Shown piece after piece: positions 55,347 to 64,000 of a stretch of DNA of 64,000 nucleotides. This stretch comes from Verrucomicrobiota bacterium. GTDB taxonomy: Bacteria; Verrucomicrobiota; Verrucomicrobiia; Opitutales; Opitutaceae. Made by a program: the position numbers and the translations under genes. A model generated the notes under the pieces. That model was not told where the DNA came from. It made no database searches and saw only the letters and a list, made by a program, of their open reading frames with translations. Each line of letters opens with the position of its first letter. The first letter of the stretch is position 1. The stretch is from the NCBI GenBank assembly GCA_028293545.1, contig JAQGOP010000052.1, forward strand, positions 124,001 through 188,000, written 5' to 3'.

Positions 55347-56984
55347 GTGCGGGCCTTGAGCGTCCGTCATGAATCGCCGCGCAGCTTGTCGCTGACCCCG
55401 CTCTCGATCGCGTTCGCCTTCGCCGTCGCGGGCTTTGCGTGGTGGCGGTTTTCCGACAACACCGCCGACAACGATCTTTGGGGTCATGTGCTCTACGGGC
55501 AGAGGATGCTCGCGCTGGGGCACCTCGAACGGGTCGATCCGTTCAGCTGGACGGCAGGTGCGGCACCGTGGATCAACCATGAAGTCCTCGCCGAGATCGC
55601 CTTGGGCTGGACTCATCGCGTCGCGGGGCCCGTGGGACTGTGGGTCTTTGCCCTCGTGATGTCCGCGGCCACGATCGCCTGCGCTCTTTGGGAAGCCTGG
55701 CGCGAAGACCGCCGACCCGGCAGCGGCTTCGTCGTGCTGGGTTTGTTCGCCGTCTCGACGAACGGCATTGCCCTCGGTTTTTCCGTCAGGCCCCAGCTCT
55801 TCACCATGCTCGCGCTGGTGCTGCTGCTCGCGCAGATGCGGCGACTCGCCGCCGAGCGGCTTTGGCCGCTGCTCACTTTGCCACCGATGTTTTTGGTGTG
55901 GATCAACACCCATGGAGGAGTGCTCGCGGGATTGCTGCTGCTGGTCACCGCCGCGGCGGCCAGCGCGGTCCCGCCGGGGTGGTTGAAGCGCGCAGCCGCG
56001 AATCGCTCTTCCACGATCCCGCGGAATTTCCTGGGGGCTTTCGCGCTCTGCCTGGTCGCATCACTTTTCACGCCGTGGGGTGCGGAAAGCCTGCGCTGGC
56101 TGGTCGCGTCGGTCGGCTATGCGCGCCCGGAGATCACCGAGTGGCGCCCGACGCCGTTCACCCCCGCGTTCGCGACATTCTGGCTGGTAGCGGCGCTCAG
56201 CGTCGCATCGTGGCTGCTAAGCCGGCGCGATCGGCGCACATGGGAAGGCGCGATCCTGGTCGTGCTGCTCGCGATGGCGTGCAAGCACCAGCGACACGTG
56301 CCGCTGTTCTGCCTCGCCAATCTCGTCCTCACGGCACCGCACCTCTTCGAATCGCTGCAACGGCTCCGCGAACCCTCCGCCCGCCTGCTCGATCTGTTTC
56401 GTCGAAGCAGCGTTCGGGCCGGGTGCACCGTCCTGCTCCTCTCGGCCACGGTTGCAGCGCTGATCGCGAGCGGGCGCCCGCCGCGCGAACGCCCGTGGGA
56501 GATCGAAGTCGAGCGCGACCAGTTTCCGTGTGCGGCGCTGGGTTTCCTCAAGGCGCATCCGCTGGACGGCAACCTCCTCGTGTTTTTCGACTGGGGCCAG
56601 CAGGCGATGTGGGAGTTGCCGCGGAACCGCGTCTCCTTCGACGGACGCTTCGATACGGTTTACCCACGCGCGCTGATCGATGCGCACTGGAAATTTTACC
56701 GCGGCGAAACCATCGATCGGTCGGTGCTCGATCTCAACCGCGCCGACTTCGCCCTCCTTCCCACCACTTCCGGAGGGGCGACGCAGTTGCTCTCCCTCGG
56801 CTGGACCGAAATCTACGTCGATCCCCTGGCCACGATTCTCGTCCGACAATTGTCCGCGCAATCGTCGCTCCGCCAACTGGTCCTCCCGATTAAAGCAGGC
56901 CTCCCGGCCGTGAAAGGTCGGGAAATTTTCCCGCGGACTCCATCATCCCTCGCCCACCCGTCGCCAAGTCGTCTGCGGCCTTGA
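55347..56984 (+). CDS. polytopic membrane protein, possibly GT-C-like
   Basis: This 545-aa protein has about ten hydrophobic segments and no ATG near its start; GTG at 55347 is used by the ORF track and TTG at 55356 is an alternative. The first periplasmic loop, DNDLWGHVLYGQRMLALGHL followed by DPFSWTAG and PWINHEVLAEI, resembles loop sequences of GT-C-fold glycosyltransferases and related uncharacterised membrane proteins. The last 150 residues are soluble and look like a periplasmic domain (VFFDWGQQAMWELPRNRVSF). The activity cannot be assigned from sequence alone. Confidence 0.6.
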   Translation: MRALSVRHESPRSLSLTPLSIAFAFAVAGFAWWRFSDNTADNDLWGHVLYGQRMLALGHLERVDPFSWTAGAAPWINHEVLAEIALGWTHRVAGPVGLWVFALVMSAATIACALWEAWREDRRPGSGFVVLGLFAVSTNGIALGFSVRPQLFTMLALVLLLAQMRRLAAERLWPLLTLPPMFLVWINTHGGVLAGLLLLVTAAAASAVPPGWLKRAAANRSSTIPRNFLGAFALCLVASLFTPWGAESLRWLVASVGYARPEITEWRPTPFTPAFATFWLVAALSVASWLLSRRDRRTWEGAILVVLLAMACKHQRHVPLFCLANLVLTAPHLFESLQRLREPSARLLDLFRRSSVRAGCTVLLLSATVAALIASGRPPRERPWEIEVERDQFPCAALGFLKAHPLDGNLLVFFDWGQQAMWELPRNRVSFDGRFDTVYPRALIDAHWKFYRGETIDRSVLDLNRADFALLPTTSGGATQLLSLGWTEIYVDPLATILVRQLSAQSSLRQLVLPIKAGLPAVKGREIFPRTPSSLAHPSPSRLRP

Positions 56985-57197
56985 GCCGGGCGGCCATTCT
57001 CCGGATAGGTCCGCCTCTGTGGCCTCGGCAACCCTGTGGCCCCGGTGACAAAAGTCCGTCGCCGAAAGTGAAGTTGAACCGCCGTTTTCTGCGGCAATAT
57101 TCCGATGGTTTCCGCGTTTCGCAAAATCGCGGAAAGAAACGACCGGATGATTTTTTCCGTGCACCGGCGCGATCGGCCCACGTAATCAGTGCCTTTC

Positions 57198-59033
57198 ATG
57201 ACCGAAGCGCCCGATCTTTCCGAACTCCTGAAGCGTACCTTCGGTTATGGCGCCTTCCGGCCGCTGCAGCGGGAAATCATCGAGGCGACCTTGGATGGAA
57301 AGGACGTTTTCGCGCTGCTCCCCACCGGCGGGGGAAAGTCGCTCTGCTTCCAGCTGCCGGCCCTCGCGCGGAACGGCCTGACGGTCGTGGTTTCTCCCCT
57401 CATCGCATTGATGAAGGACCAGGTCGACGCCCTGCAGGCGAGCGGGGTCGCGGCGACGTTCCTGAATTCCACGCTCGGCGCCGAGGAATCGCGCGCGCGG
57501 CTGCGCGGGCTGCATCGTGGCGAATACAAGCTGCTCTACGCCGCGCCTGAGCGGCTCATGCTCGAGGGCTGGGTGGAAAACCTGAAGGTGTGGAACGTCG
57601 TCTGCATCGCGATCGACGAAGCCCACTGCGTTTCCGAGTGGGGCCACGACTTCCGCCCGGAATACCGCCAGCTCTCGAAACTGCGCACCGCGCTGCCGAA
57701 TGTCCCGCTGATGGCCCTGACCGCGACCGCCACCGAGCGCGTGCGGAACGACATCGTCAACCATCTCCGGCTGCGCGAGCCCGCGACATTTGTCGCGAGT
57801 TTCAACCGGCCCAATCTTACGTACCGCGTCGTGCCCAAGGACGAGCCGCTCAAGCAGGTCATCGCCTTCGTGCGCCAGCGCGAACACGAGAGCGGGATCA
57901 TTTATTGTGCGAGCCGCGCCACCACGGAGCGCGTGGCCGAGTCGCTCGCCGGCCGCGGGTTCCTCGCCCGGCCCTATCACGCGGGCCTCTCCGGCGACGA
58001 ACGCGCCGCTAACCAGGAAGCGTTCCTGCGCGACGATGTTCGCATCATGTGCGCAACGATCGCGTTCGGCATGGGCATCAACAAGCCGAACGTTCGGTGG
58101 ATCATCCACCACGACCTGCCGAAGAACGTCGAAGGCTACTACCAAGAAACCGGGCGGGCCGGGCGCGATGGCCTGCCGGGCGATTGCCTGCTGTTGTTCA
58201 GCGCGGGCGACATCGCGAAGCAGACCCATTTCCTCGACGAGATCACCAACGAGCAGGAGCAGCAGCTCGCCCGCGGGCAGCTCCGCAAAATCGTGCACTA
58301 CGCCGAGAATTCCAGCTGCCGCCGCGCGGAGCTCCTCGGCTATTTCGGGGAAAAATTCCCGCTCGATAACTGCGCTGCCTGCGACAACTGCCTTGAGCCG
58401 CGCGACACTTACGATGGCACCCTCGCCGCGCAGAAATTTTTGTCCTGCGTCTATCGCATCGCGCAGAATAGCCGGTTCAGCGTTGGCATGAACCATATCA
58501 CCGAAGTCCTCACCGGCGCCGACACCGACAAGGTGCGCCGCTGGGGCCATGATCGTCTCACCACCTATGGCATCGGCGCCGAGTTCTCCCGTCCCCAATG
58601 GGCCGCGGTGGGGCGCGAGCTCATGCGGCTGGGATACCTCGCGGTGGCGGAAGGCGAGTTTGCGACACTCGAGCTGACGCCGGAAGGCATGGCGGTCCTG
58701 CGCGCCCGCACGCCGATCACGCTGACGAAACCGATGGACCTGCCGAAGGCGAAGCGCGTGGCGCGTCGCGAGGGCGACATCGAGTGCGACGAAATCCTGT
58801 TCGATCGCCTGCGCACCCTCCGCAAGCGCCTCGCGGACGCGCGAAAGGTTCCCGCCTACATTGTCTTCGGCGACACCACGCTGCGCGCGATGGCGCGCTA
58901 CTACCCGAGCACACCGGACGCGATGGAAGGAATTCCCGGCATGGGCGAAAAGAAACGCGCCGAATTCGCAGAGCCGTTTGCCGCTGAAATCGCGGCGTAT
59001 CTCGCGACCAATTCAAAGCAGTCGTTTAACTAG
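57198..59033 (+). CDS. recQ: ATP-dependent DNA helicase RecQ
   Basis: The ATG at 57198 (MTEAPDLSELLKRTF) gives 611 aa. Motifs in order are GAFRPLQREII, Walker A TGGGKSLCFQLPAL, DEAH box IDEAHCVSEWGHDFRPEYR, ALTATAT and the motif VI region YYQETGRAGRDG. The RQC zinc-binding site has four Cys: Cys in ENSSCRRAELLGYF, then CAACDNC. An HRDC domain ends the protein (FDRLRTLRKRLADARKVPAY, MEGIPGMGEKKRAEF). It is a 3'-5' helicase used in recombinational repair and fork restart. It appears monocistronic. Confidence 0.95.
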   Translation: MTEAPDLSELLKRTFGYGAFRPLQREIIEATLDGKDVFALLPTGGGKSLCFQLPALARNGLTVVVSPLIALMKDQVDALQASGVAATFLNSTLGAEESRARLRGLHRGEYKLLYAAPERLMLEGWVENLKVWNVVCIAIDEAHCVSEWGHDFRPEYRQLSKLRTALPNVPLMALTATATERVRNDIVNHLRLREPATFVASFNRPNLTYRVVPKDEPLKQVIAFVRQREHESGIIYCASRATTERVAESLAGRGFLARPYHAGLSGDERAANQEAFLRDDVRIMCATIAFGMGINKPNVRWIIHHDLPKNVEGYYQETGRAGRDGLPGDCLLLFSAGDIAKQTHFLDEITNEQEQQLARGQLRKIVHYAENSSCRRAELLGYFGEKFPLDNCAACDNCLEPRDTYDGTLAAQKFLSCVYRIAQNSRFSVGMNHITEVLTGADTDKVRRWGHDRLTTYGIGAEFSRPQWAAVGRELMRLGYLAVAEGEFATLELTPEGMAVLRARTPITLTKPMDLPKAKRVARREGDIECDEILFDRLRTLRKRLADARKVPAYIVFGDTTLRAMARYYPSTPDAMEGIPGMGEKKRAEFAEPFAAEIAAYLATNSKQSFN

Positions 59034-59058
59034 GCAGCGCCGGTTTCCGACTCCCCAG

Positions 59059-59080
59059 GTAGCGCAGGCGGCCCGCCTGC
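59059..59080 (+). repeat. GC-rich palindromic repeat (GCAGGCGGCCCGCCTGC family)
   Basis: GTAGCGCAGGCGGCCCGCCT continues to CTGC and matches the copy at 8489. It lies 25 bp after the recQ stop. Confidence 0.6.
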
Positions 59081-59121
59081 TTCTGCCCGAGTAGTGAGTA
59101 GCGAGCATGCCCAAGCACCGC

Positions 59122-59185
59122 GTAGGGCTCGGCCTCCGACCCGCCTCCGGGATCGCATTACGGCGGGTCAAAGACCGCGCCCTAC
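59122..59185. repeat. inverted repeat GTAGGGC-type, second copy
   Basis: GTAGGGCTCGGCCTCCGACC and GGCGGGTCAAAGACCGCGCC are complementary with a few mismatches, and share their sequences with the element at 20825-20897. It lies between the convergent recQ and GH127-like genes. Confidence 0.6.
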
Positions 59186-61099
59186 TTTGAGCCAGACTGC
59201 CATCGGCGACAGGCCGCGGTTATTCCAGGCGTAATAGGGAATCGCGGTGAATCGCGCGGTCGCGCCGTCCTCCACCTCGAGCGTGGTCACGCCGCCCAAT
59301 CGATCCCGGTGCGCCACCGGCGTTATCCTCGCTTTGGCGGACAACGTCACGCTCCCCGGCGCCACCGTGCTGTCCACGCCCTCGACGCAATATAGCACCG
59401 GGCCGCGCTCGAGCGCGACGCAGCCGCGCGCCGCGCCGACACGCGCATCGGCCACCACGCGCTGCACCGGCATCGGAAGATCCAGTTCAACCGTGTCGCC
59501 CGCGCGCCACTCGCGGGAAATCACCGCGTAGCCGTTTTCCAGCGTCGGGGTCACCGCCTTGCCGTCGACGCGCAAAGTCCAGCCCGGCGTCACAGCGCTT
59601 TCGAAAGCGTAGAGGTCAGACGGCACGGGATGCCCGGAGGCCCAGCCGGGAATGCGGACGCGGAGGGAAAAATTCACGGCCTGCCGCGGTGAAATCGTGA
59701 GGCGCACGTTTCCGTTCCAAGGATAGGCCGTGCGCTGCGCGACTTTCACCTTCGTGCCCGCCAGCGCGATCTCGCCTTCACTTTCGGCGAAAAAATTCAC
59801 GTACAGCGATTCGTCCTTCACGGCGTAGAAATATCCCGTGATCGCGGCCGTCGTGCGCATCAGGTTCGGGGGACAACACGCGCAGCCAAACCACGGCGCG
59901 CGCCCGGCGAAGCCATGGTTGAATTTCGATGCGCCGTCGTACACCAGCGGGTTGGGGTAAAAGAAACGGTCGCCCGACAGCGAGGCTCCGCTGATGAACC
60001 CGTTGAAGCACGTCCGCTCGAGCACATCCATGTACTTCGCCTCTCCCGTGAGAAGGAACATGCGATGATTCCACATCATGAACGCGATGGCGGCGCAGGT
60101 TTCGTTGTAGCCGTCGTTCGGGAGCTCGTAGTCCTTCCCGTAGGCCTCGCCGTGGCCCATCGCGCCGACTCCCCCCGTCAGGTAGAGTTTTTTGCCCGCA
60201 GCATTGTCCCAGATCTTCGTGATCGCGCTGACGTAACGCGCGTCGCCCGTGAGCGCCGCGACGTCCGCCATGCCGGCATACATGTAGTTCGCGCGCACCG
60301 CGTGCCCGACCGCCTCAGCCTGGTGAATAACGAGCTCGTGCTGCTGGCTGTATTCCTTTCCGCCGGGACCGCGCGCCTCGAGAAAAACCTGCGCCAGCTC
60401 AATCCAGCGGGCGTCGCCGGTGACGCGGTAGAGTTTTGCCAGGCCCATCTCGATGACTTGGTGACCCGGCGCGATGCGCAGCGTGCGGTCGCCGAAGTCC
60501 TTCCAGAGGAGCTCGGCGCTCCGCAGGCACGCGTCGAGGAGAGAACGTTTCCCGGTGGCTTGGAAATGTGCGACCCCCGCCTCGTAAAGGTGGCCGAGAT
60601 TGTAGATTTCGTGGCTGAGGTCCGGATCGTTCAGCCAGCGTTGCGGGCTGATCCACTCCTGGACCGGTGCATCGGGATGCATCGTCCGGAACGTGTAAAG
60701 ATACCCGTCCGGCTCCTGCGCCGCGGTAATGCGCGCGATCCATTCGTCGAGTTTTCCGTCGAGCACCGGATCCGGCGTGGTGCTGAGCGAATAAGCCGCT
60801 CCCTCGATCACCTTGTAGACGTCCGAGTCGTCGAACGGATAGATCGTCACCGGCTTGTTTTGGAACGTGGCCTCGCCCGCCGCGCGCCGCCGCCGTGTCT
60901 CCGCGGCGAGATCGAAATTTTTCAGGCGCCCCGTTTCCTCGCACTGCCGGAGCGCGAACGGCACGGTGACCGTGCGGTTGGTTTCCTGCCTCGCCTGCCA
61001 GAATCCACCCGTGACACGCACCGCGGTGAATGGCACGGGCTGCACCGGGTAATCCTTGGCGGGCAAAGCGGCGGCGGGGTCGGGGATTCTGGAAATCAC
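59168..61099 (-). CDS. glycoside hydrolase family 127-like beta-L-arabinofuranosidase
   Basis: This 643-aa protein starts at GTG 61099; an in-frame stop lies four codons upstream, so no earlier start is possible. It has the GH127 zinc-thiolate site: Glu and Cys in YNETCAAIA and the two adjacent Cys in CACCPPNL, where the first of the pair is the nucleophile in the characterised enzyme HypBA1. The upstream GEAYGKDYELPND supplies the likely acid/base Glu. An alpha/alpha toroid is followed by beta-sandwich regions. There is no signal peptide, so it should act on imported arabino-oligosaccharides in the cytoplasm. GH127 also includes other activities. Confidence 0.85.
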   Translation of the reverse strand: MISRIPDPAAALPAKDYPVQPVPFTAVRVTGGFWQARQETNRTVTVPFALRQCEETGRLKNFDLAAETRRRRAAGEATFQNKPVTIYPFDDSDVYKVIEGAAYSLSTTPDPVLDGKLDEWIARITAAQEPDGYLYTFRTMHPDAPVQEWISPQRWLNDPDLSHEIYNLGHLYEAGVAHFQATGKRSLLDACLRSAELLWKDFGDRTLRIAPGHQVIEMGLAKLYRVTGDARWIELAQVFLEARGPGGKEYSQQHELVIHQAEAVGHAVRANYMYAGMADVAALTGDARYVSAITKIWDNAAGKKLYLTGGVGAMGHGEAYGKDYELPNDGYNETCAAIAFMMWNHRMFLLTGEAKYMDVLERTCFNGFISGASLSGDRFFYPNPLVYDGASKFNHGFAGRAPWFGCACCPPNLMRTTAAITGYFYAVKDESLYVNFFAESEGEIALAGTKVKVAQRTAYPWNGNVRLTISPRQAVNFSLRVRIPGWASGHPVPSDLYAFESAVTPGWTLRVDGKAVTPTLENGYAVISREWRAGDTVELDLPMPVQRVVADARVGAARGCVALERGPVLYCVEGVDSTVAPGSVTLSAKARITPVAHRDRLGGVTTLEVEDGATARFTAIPYYAWNNRGLSPMAVWLKVGRGL

Positions 61100-61231
61100 G
61101 GATCTTGCTTAAGCACGAAGGGACCCGAATAGACACGCTTCAAACTCCGAGCGGCCGATCCGTAATTCGTCTTCGTTCGCGCCCATGGGTGGTGAAAAAA
61201 GACCGGGTCCCGCTTTGAACCCGGCGTTGAG

Positions 61232-62740
61232 TCAACGCAGGAAGAGTTTGTACGCGACGCTCTCGGTTTCCTCGGAATACCGGTAGCCGAGCGTCTTCAG
61301 GAATTCACGGAACGCCTTCATCTCCCCTGGCGGCACTTGGAGCCCGATGAAAATCCGGCCGTAATCGGCGCCAAGGTTTCGATAGTGGAAGAGGCTGATG
61401 TTCCAGCTGTGCGACATCGAGTTCAGGAATTTCATCAACGCGCCCGAGCGCTCCGGAAATTCGAAATGAAATGCGAGCTCGTTCTGCGCCAGCGCCGAAC
61501 GGCCGCCGACCATGTGCCGGATGTGCGACTTCGCCATGTCGTCCGCCGTCAGGTCGAGCGCCTTGAACCCGTGACGGCTGAAATGGGCGGCGATGCGGCG
61601 GCTCTCCCCTCGTCCGGCCATCTGCACGCCGACGAAGATGTGGGCGGATTTCGAGTCGGCGATCCGATAGCTGAATTCCGTCACGTTCCGGTTGCCGACC
61701 AGCGCGCAGAATTTTCGCAGGCTGCCGGGCCCCTCGGGGATCGTGACGGCGAACAAGCCCTCGCGGTGCTCGCCGACTTCCGCACGTTCCGAGATAAACC
61801 GGAGCCGGTCGAAGTTCAGGTTCGCGCCGCAGGCGACGGCGACGAAGGTCTTGCCCTTGAGCCGGTGGCGGCCGACGTACGCCTTGGCGCCGGCGACCGC
61901 GAGCGCACCCGCGGGCTCGAGCACGGCGCGCGTGTCCTCAAACACATCCTTGATCGCCGCGCAGATGTCGTCCGTGTCCACCCGAATCACTTCATCGAGG
62001 TATTGCCGGCAGAGCCGAAACGTTTCGCGCCCGACCTGCTTGACCGCCACGCCATCCGCAAAAAGTCCCACGCGGTCGAGTTTCACCCGCCGGCCCGCCT
62101 TCAACGACTGGTACATCGCATCGGAATCCCCGGGTTCCACGCCGATCACGCGGATCTTCGGGTTCACGCGCTTCACATACGCCGCGACGCCTGCGGCCAG
62201 GCCGCCGCCCCCGATCGCGACAAAGATCGCGTGCAGCGGGCCCTGGTGCTGCTGGAGGATTTCCATCGCGATCGTGCCCTGCCCGGCAATCACGTCCGGA
62301 TCGTCGAAGGGATGCACAAACGTCAGCCCCTGCGCCTTCTCGAGCCCGCGCGCATGCGCGTAGGCCTCGTCGAAGCTGTCGCCGACCAGCACGACTTCCC
62401 CGCCCCGCGCCTTGACCGCCATGATCTTCACCTGCGGCGTCGTGACCGGCATGACAATCACTGCCCGCCCGCCAAGCCGCTTCGCCGCCAGCGCGACTCC
62501 CTGCGCATGGTTTCCCGCCGAGGCACAGATCACCCCGCGCCGCAGCACCTCGGGGGCGAGGTGCGCCATCTTGTTGTAGGCGCCGCGCAGCTTGAACGAG
62601 AACACGCTCTGCATGTCCTCCCGCTTCAGCAGCAGGGTGTTGTTTAGGCGGGCGGAAAGGTTGGCCGCCTTTTCCAACGGCGTTTCCCGCGCCACATCGT
62701 AGACGCGGGCGGTGAGGATCTTCTTGAGATAGTCGGGCAT
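61232..62740 (-). CDS. ilvA: threonine ammonia-lyase, biosynthetic type
   Basis: This 502-aa PLP enzyme converts threonine to 2-oxobutanoate, the first step towards isoleucine. The ATG at 62740 (MPDYLKKILTARVYDVARET) is preferred to the GTG six codons earlier. The PLP lysine is in SVFSFKLRGAYNKM. SAGNHAQGVALAA and the glycine-rich phosphate loop (VAIGGGGLAAG) follow, and CGANLNFDRLR closes the catalytic domain. Two ACT-like regulatory domains occupy about the last 170 residues, so isoleucine feedback inhibition is expected. There are no other ilv genes nearby. Confidence 0.93.
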   Translation of the reverse strand: MPDYLKKILTARVYDVARETPLEKAANLSARLNNTLLLKREDMQSVFSFKLRGAYNKMAHLAPEVLRRGVICASAGNHAQGVALAAKRLGGRAVIVMPVTTPQVKIMAVKARGGEVVLVGDSFDEAYAHARGLEKAQGLTFVHPFDDPDVIAGQGTIAMEILQQHQGPLHAIFVAIGGGGLAAGVAAYVKRVNPKIRVIGVEPGDSDAMYQSLKAGRRVKLDRVGLFADGVAVKQVGRETFRLCRQYLDEVIRVDTDDICAAIKDVFEDTRAVLEPAGALAVAGAKAYVGRHRLKGKTFVAVACGANLNFDRLRFISERAEVGEHREGLFAVTIPEGPGSLRKFCALVGNRNVTEFSYRIADSKSAHIFVGVQMAGRGESRRIAAHFSRHGFKALDLTADDMAKSHIRHMVGGRSALAQNELAFHFEFPERSGALMKFLNSMSHSWNISLFHYRNLGADYGRIFIGLQVPPGEMKAFREFLKTLGYRYSEETESVAYKLFLR

Positions 62741-62829
62741 GGGCGGGCGGAGGGACACCCCCTCCGAGGGGGTGGATGTGGCAACAATCCGCCGCCCTGT
62801 CCATGCGGAATTTCAGGCCAGAGCCGGCG

Positions 62830-64000
62830 TCAGAATTTCCATTCCACGCTGGCAAACGCCCCCACGCCGTTCGCGGGATAACCATTCACCGGCTCGTACT
62901 GCTCGTCGGCCAGGTTTTCCACGCGGACTTTCACCGCCAGCCGGGCATTCAGCTGCCACGCGGCAAAGAGCCGGACGACGGTGTAATCCTCGGCGTTGAT
63001 CGTCAGGAAGCTCGCGGCGTCGACATCCTGCCGATCCGCCACGTAGGCCACACCGGCGCCCGCGCTGAACCCTTTCCCGAAGGTGTGAAGGAGATCCGCA
63101 TTCAGCGAATGCCGGGGACGACGCAGCAGCCGCGAGTTCGCCGAACGGTTATCCGCCTCGAGGTAGGTGTAGGCGAGGCGTCCCTCCGTCGTCGTCGTCA
63201 AATGCGCCGTGTAGGTCAGTTCCAAGCCCTGCGTGCGGGCACGCTCGACGTTCACGACGGTGCCCGGGAACACCGCGAAGTTGAAGACGACCAGGTCAGT
63301 GTAATCCGTCGAGAACCACGTGGCGCTCAGCGTGCCGCGATTGGCGGAGAGGTAATAATCCACGCCCGCGTCCCAGCCCCGCGCCTTTTCGGGGCGCAGG
63401 CTTGGATTGCCCACGTAGAACGCACTCTTCCCGTAGAGATCCAGGAAGCTCGGCGAGCGGAAAGCCGTGCCGTAACTCGCGCGGAATTTCAGGCTGCGGG
63501 CGGCCGTCAGCCAGGCCGCGGTCGCGCGGCCGGTGGTCGCCTGTCCAAAGGTGTCGAAGTCGTCGCTGCGCAATCCAGCGGTCAGGAAAACGTTTTCCAC
63601 CGGCGTGAATTCATCCTGCACGAAGAACGCCAGCAGCGACTGGCGGCGGTCGATGTCGCCAAATCCGGTGTTGCGCGTGTGGTTTCTTTCCCCGGTAACC
63701 CCGGCCGTGATGCGCTGGCTCTCCAGCCCCGAAAACGTCGTCTGCCAGTCGAGCACGGCGCGGCGGTTGCGCACGTCGGTGACCTGGGTCGGTACGCCCG
63801 GCGTCGGGTTCTCCGAGACAAAATGCCGATCCTGGCCGCCGGCGATCACGTGGGTCCTGATCGTGTCCGTGACGGCCACGTCGGCGAAAAACGTGCCAAG
63901 GACATTGTCCTCGCGGTCTTCGTTGTCGGGATCGTTCGTGTGGCGATCGCCGGGATCGCCGTAGATGCCGCGGAACCAGCGGAGCGTCGCGCCCACTTCG
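62830..64000 (-). CDS. BtuB-like TonB-dependent receptor, partial
   Basis: Only the C-terminal barrel (about 390 aa) is inside the window; the ORF track begins at an internal codon, but the frame is open to the right edge. Typical barrel motifs are present: GRATAAWLTAARSLKFRASY, FRSPSFLDLYG and NPSLRPEKARGWDAG. The protein ends in an aromatic residue (GAFASVEWKF). The pattern resembles the vitamin B12 receptor BtuB and related siderophore receptors. A cobalamin riboswitch, if any, would lie outside the window upstream. Confidence 0.8.
   Translation of the reverse strand, partial: EVGATLRWFRGIYGDPGDRHTNDPDNEDREDNVLGTFFADVAVTDTIRTHVIAGGQDRHFVSENPTPGVPTQVTDVRNRRAVLDWQTTFSGLESQRITAGVTGERNHTRNTGFGDIDRRQSLLAFFVQDEFTPVENVFLTAGLRSDDFDTFGQATTGRATAAWLTAARSLKFRASYGTAFRSPSFLDLYGKSAFYVGNPSLRPEKARGWDAGVDYYLSANRGTLSATWFSTDYTDLVVFNFAVFPGTVVNVERARTQGLELTYTAHLTTTTEGRLAYTYLEADNRSANSRLLRRPRHSLNADLLHTFGKGFSAGAGVAYVADRQDVDAASFLTINAEDYTVVRLFAAWQLNARLAVKVRVENLADEQYEPVNGYPANGVGAFASVEWKF

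Noticed and set aside
62741-62829. Cobalamin riboswitch next to the BtuB-like gene
   Set aside because: This gap is downstream of the receptor gene; a riboswitch would lie beyond the right edge.

Overview
The window is a contiguous piece of a high-GC Gram-negative chromosome. Three TonB-dependent receptors, an outer-membrane TolC-type factor, many ECF/FecR-type regulators, paired phytanoyl-CoA-dioxygenase-like genes, a heparinase-like enzyme and FtsX/MacB-type permease arrays are the mix typical of Verrucomicrobiota, most likely Opitutaceae. That assignment is inferred from gene content only; there is no rRNA or tRNA in the window.

Region 1 (1-6,808, minus strand) is a signalling and uptake operon. 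It runs ECF sigma factor, FecR anti-sigma factor, a FecA-like TonB receptor with an STN signalling domain, and an S9-type serine peptidase that runs off the left edge and is absent from the ORF track. The order resembles the receptor/isopeptidase half of lasso-peptide loci. A transglutaminase-like membrane-anchored protein follows (7,119-8,492).

Region 2 (8,572-20,759) looks like a carbohydrate-utilisation locus. It holds two phytanoyl-CoA-dioxygenase-like oxygenases, a LacI-type regulator, an MFS transporter, a heparinase II/III-like protein, an AraC regulator, a Gfo/Idh/MocA oxidoreductase and a second TonB receptor. A near-palindrome of the form TTCTAC-NN-GTAGAA occurs in three divergent promoter regions of this locus, which suggests one LacI regulon.

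Region 3 (20,897-50,738) is the most distinctive part. A sigma-54 activator and a sensor kinase precede a long efflux array of one HlyD/MacA-like adaptor, two MacB/LolD-type ATPases, seven tandem 796-846 aa double-FtsX permeases and one TolC-like factor. Three sequences with excellent sigma-54 promoter spacing (GG-N10-GC) lie at the heads of the regulator operon, the adaptor gene and the ATPase/TolC unit. Two of them precede small secreted proteins of exactly 88 aa. Six of the gaps in the array are filled by large inverted repeats whose arms are degenerate 7-bp-period tandem repeats. A short-chain dehydrogenase with an altered active site, a four-helix-bundle pseudogene fragment and a nucleotidyltransferase/GHMP-kinase-like fusion are embedded here.

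Region 4 (50,739-64,000) is a mixed housekeeping and accessory stretch. It has a 96-bp direct repeat, two MalFG-type sugar permeases without partners, an ECF sigma factor with a clear terminator, an AlkX/YcaQ-like winged-helix protein, a polytopic membrane protein, RecQ, a GH127-like enzyme, threonine ammonia-lyase, and a BtuB-like receptor cut by the right edge. Small GC-rich palindromic repeat families are scattered between genes throughout.
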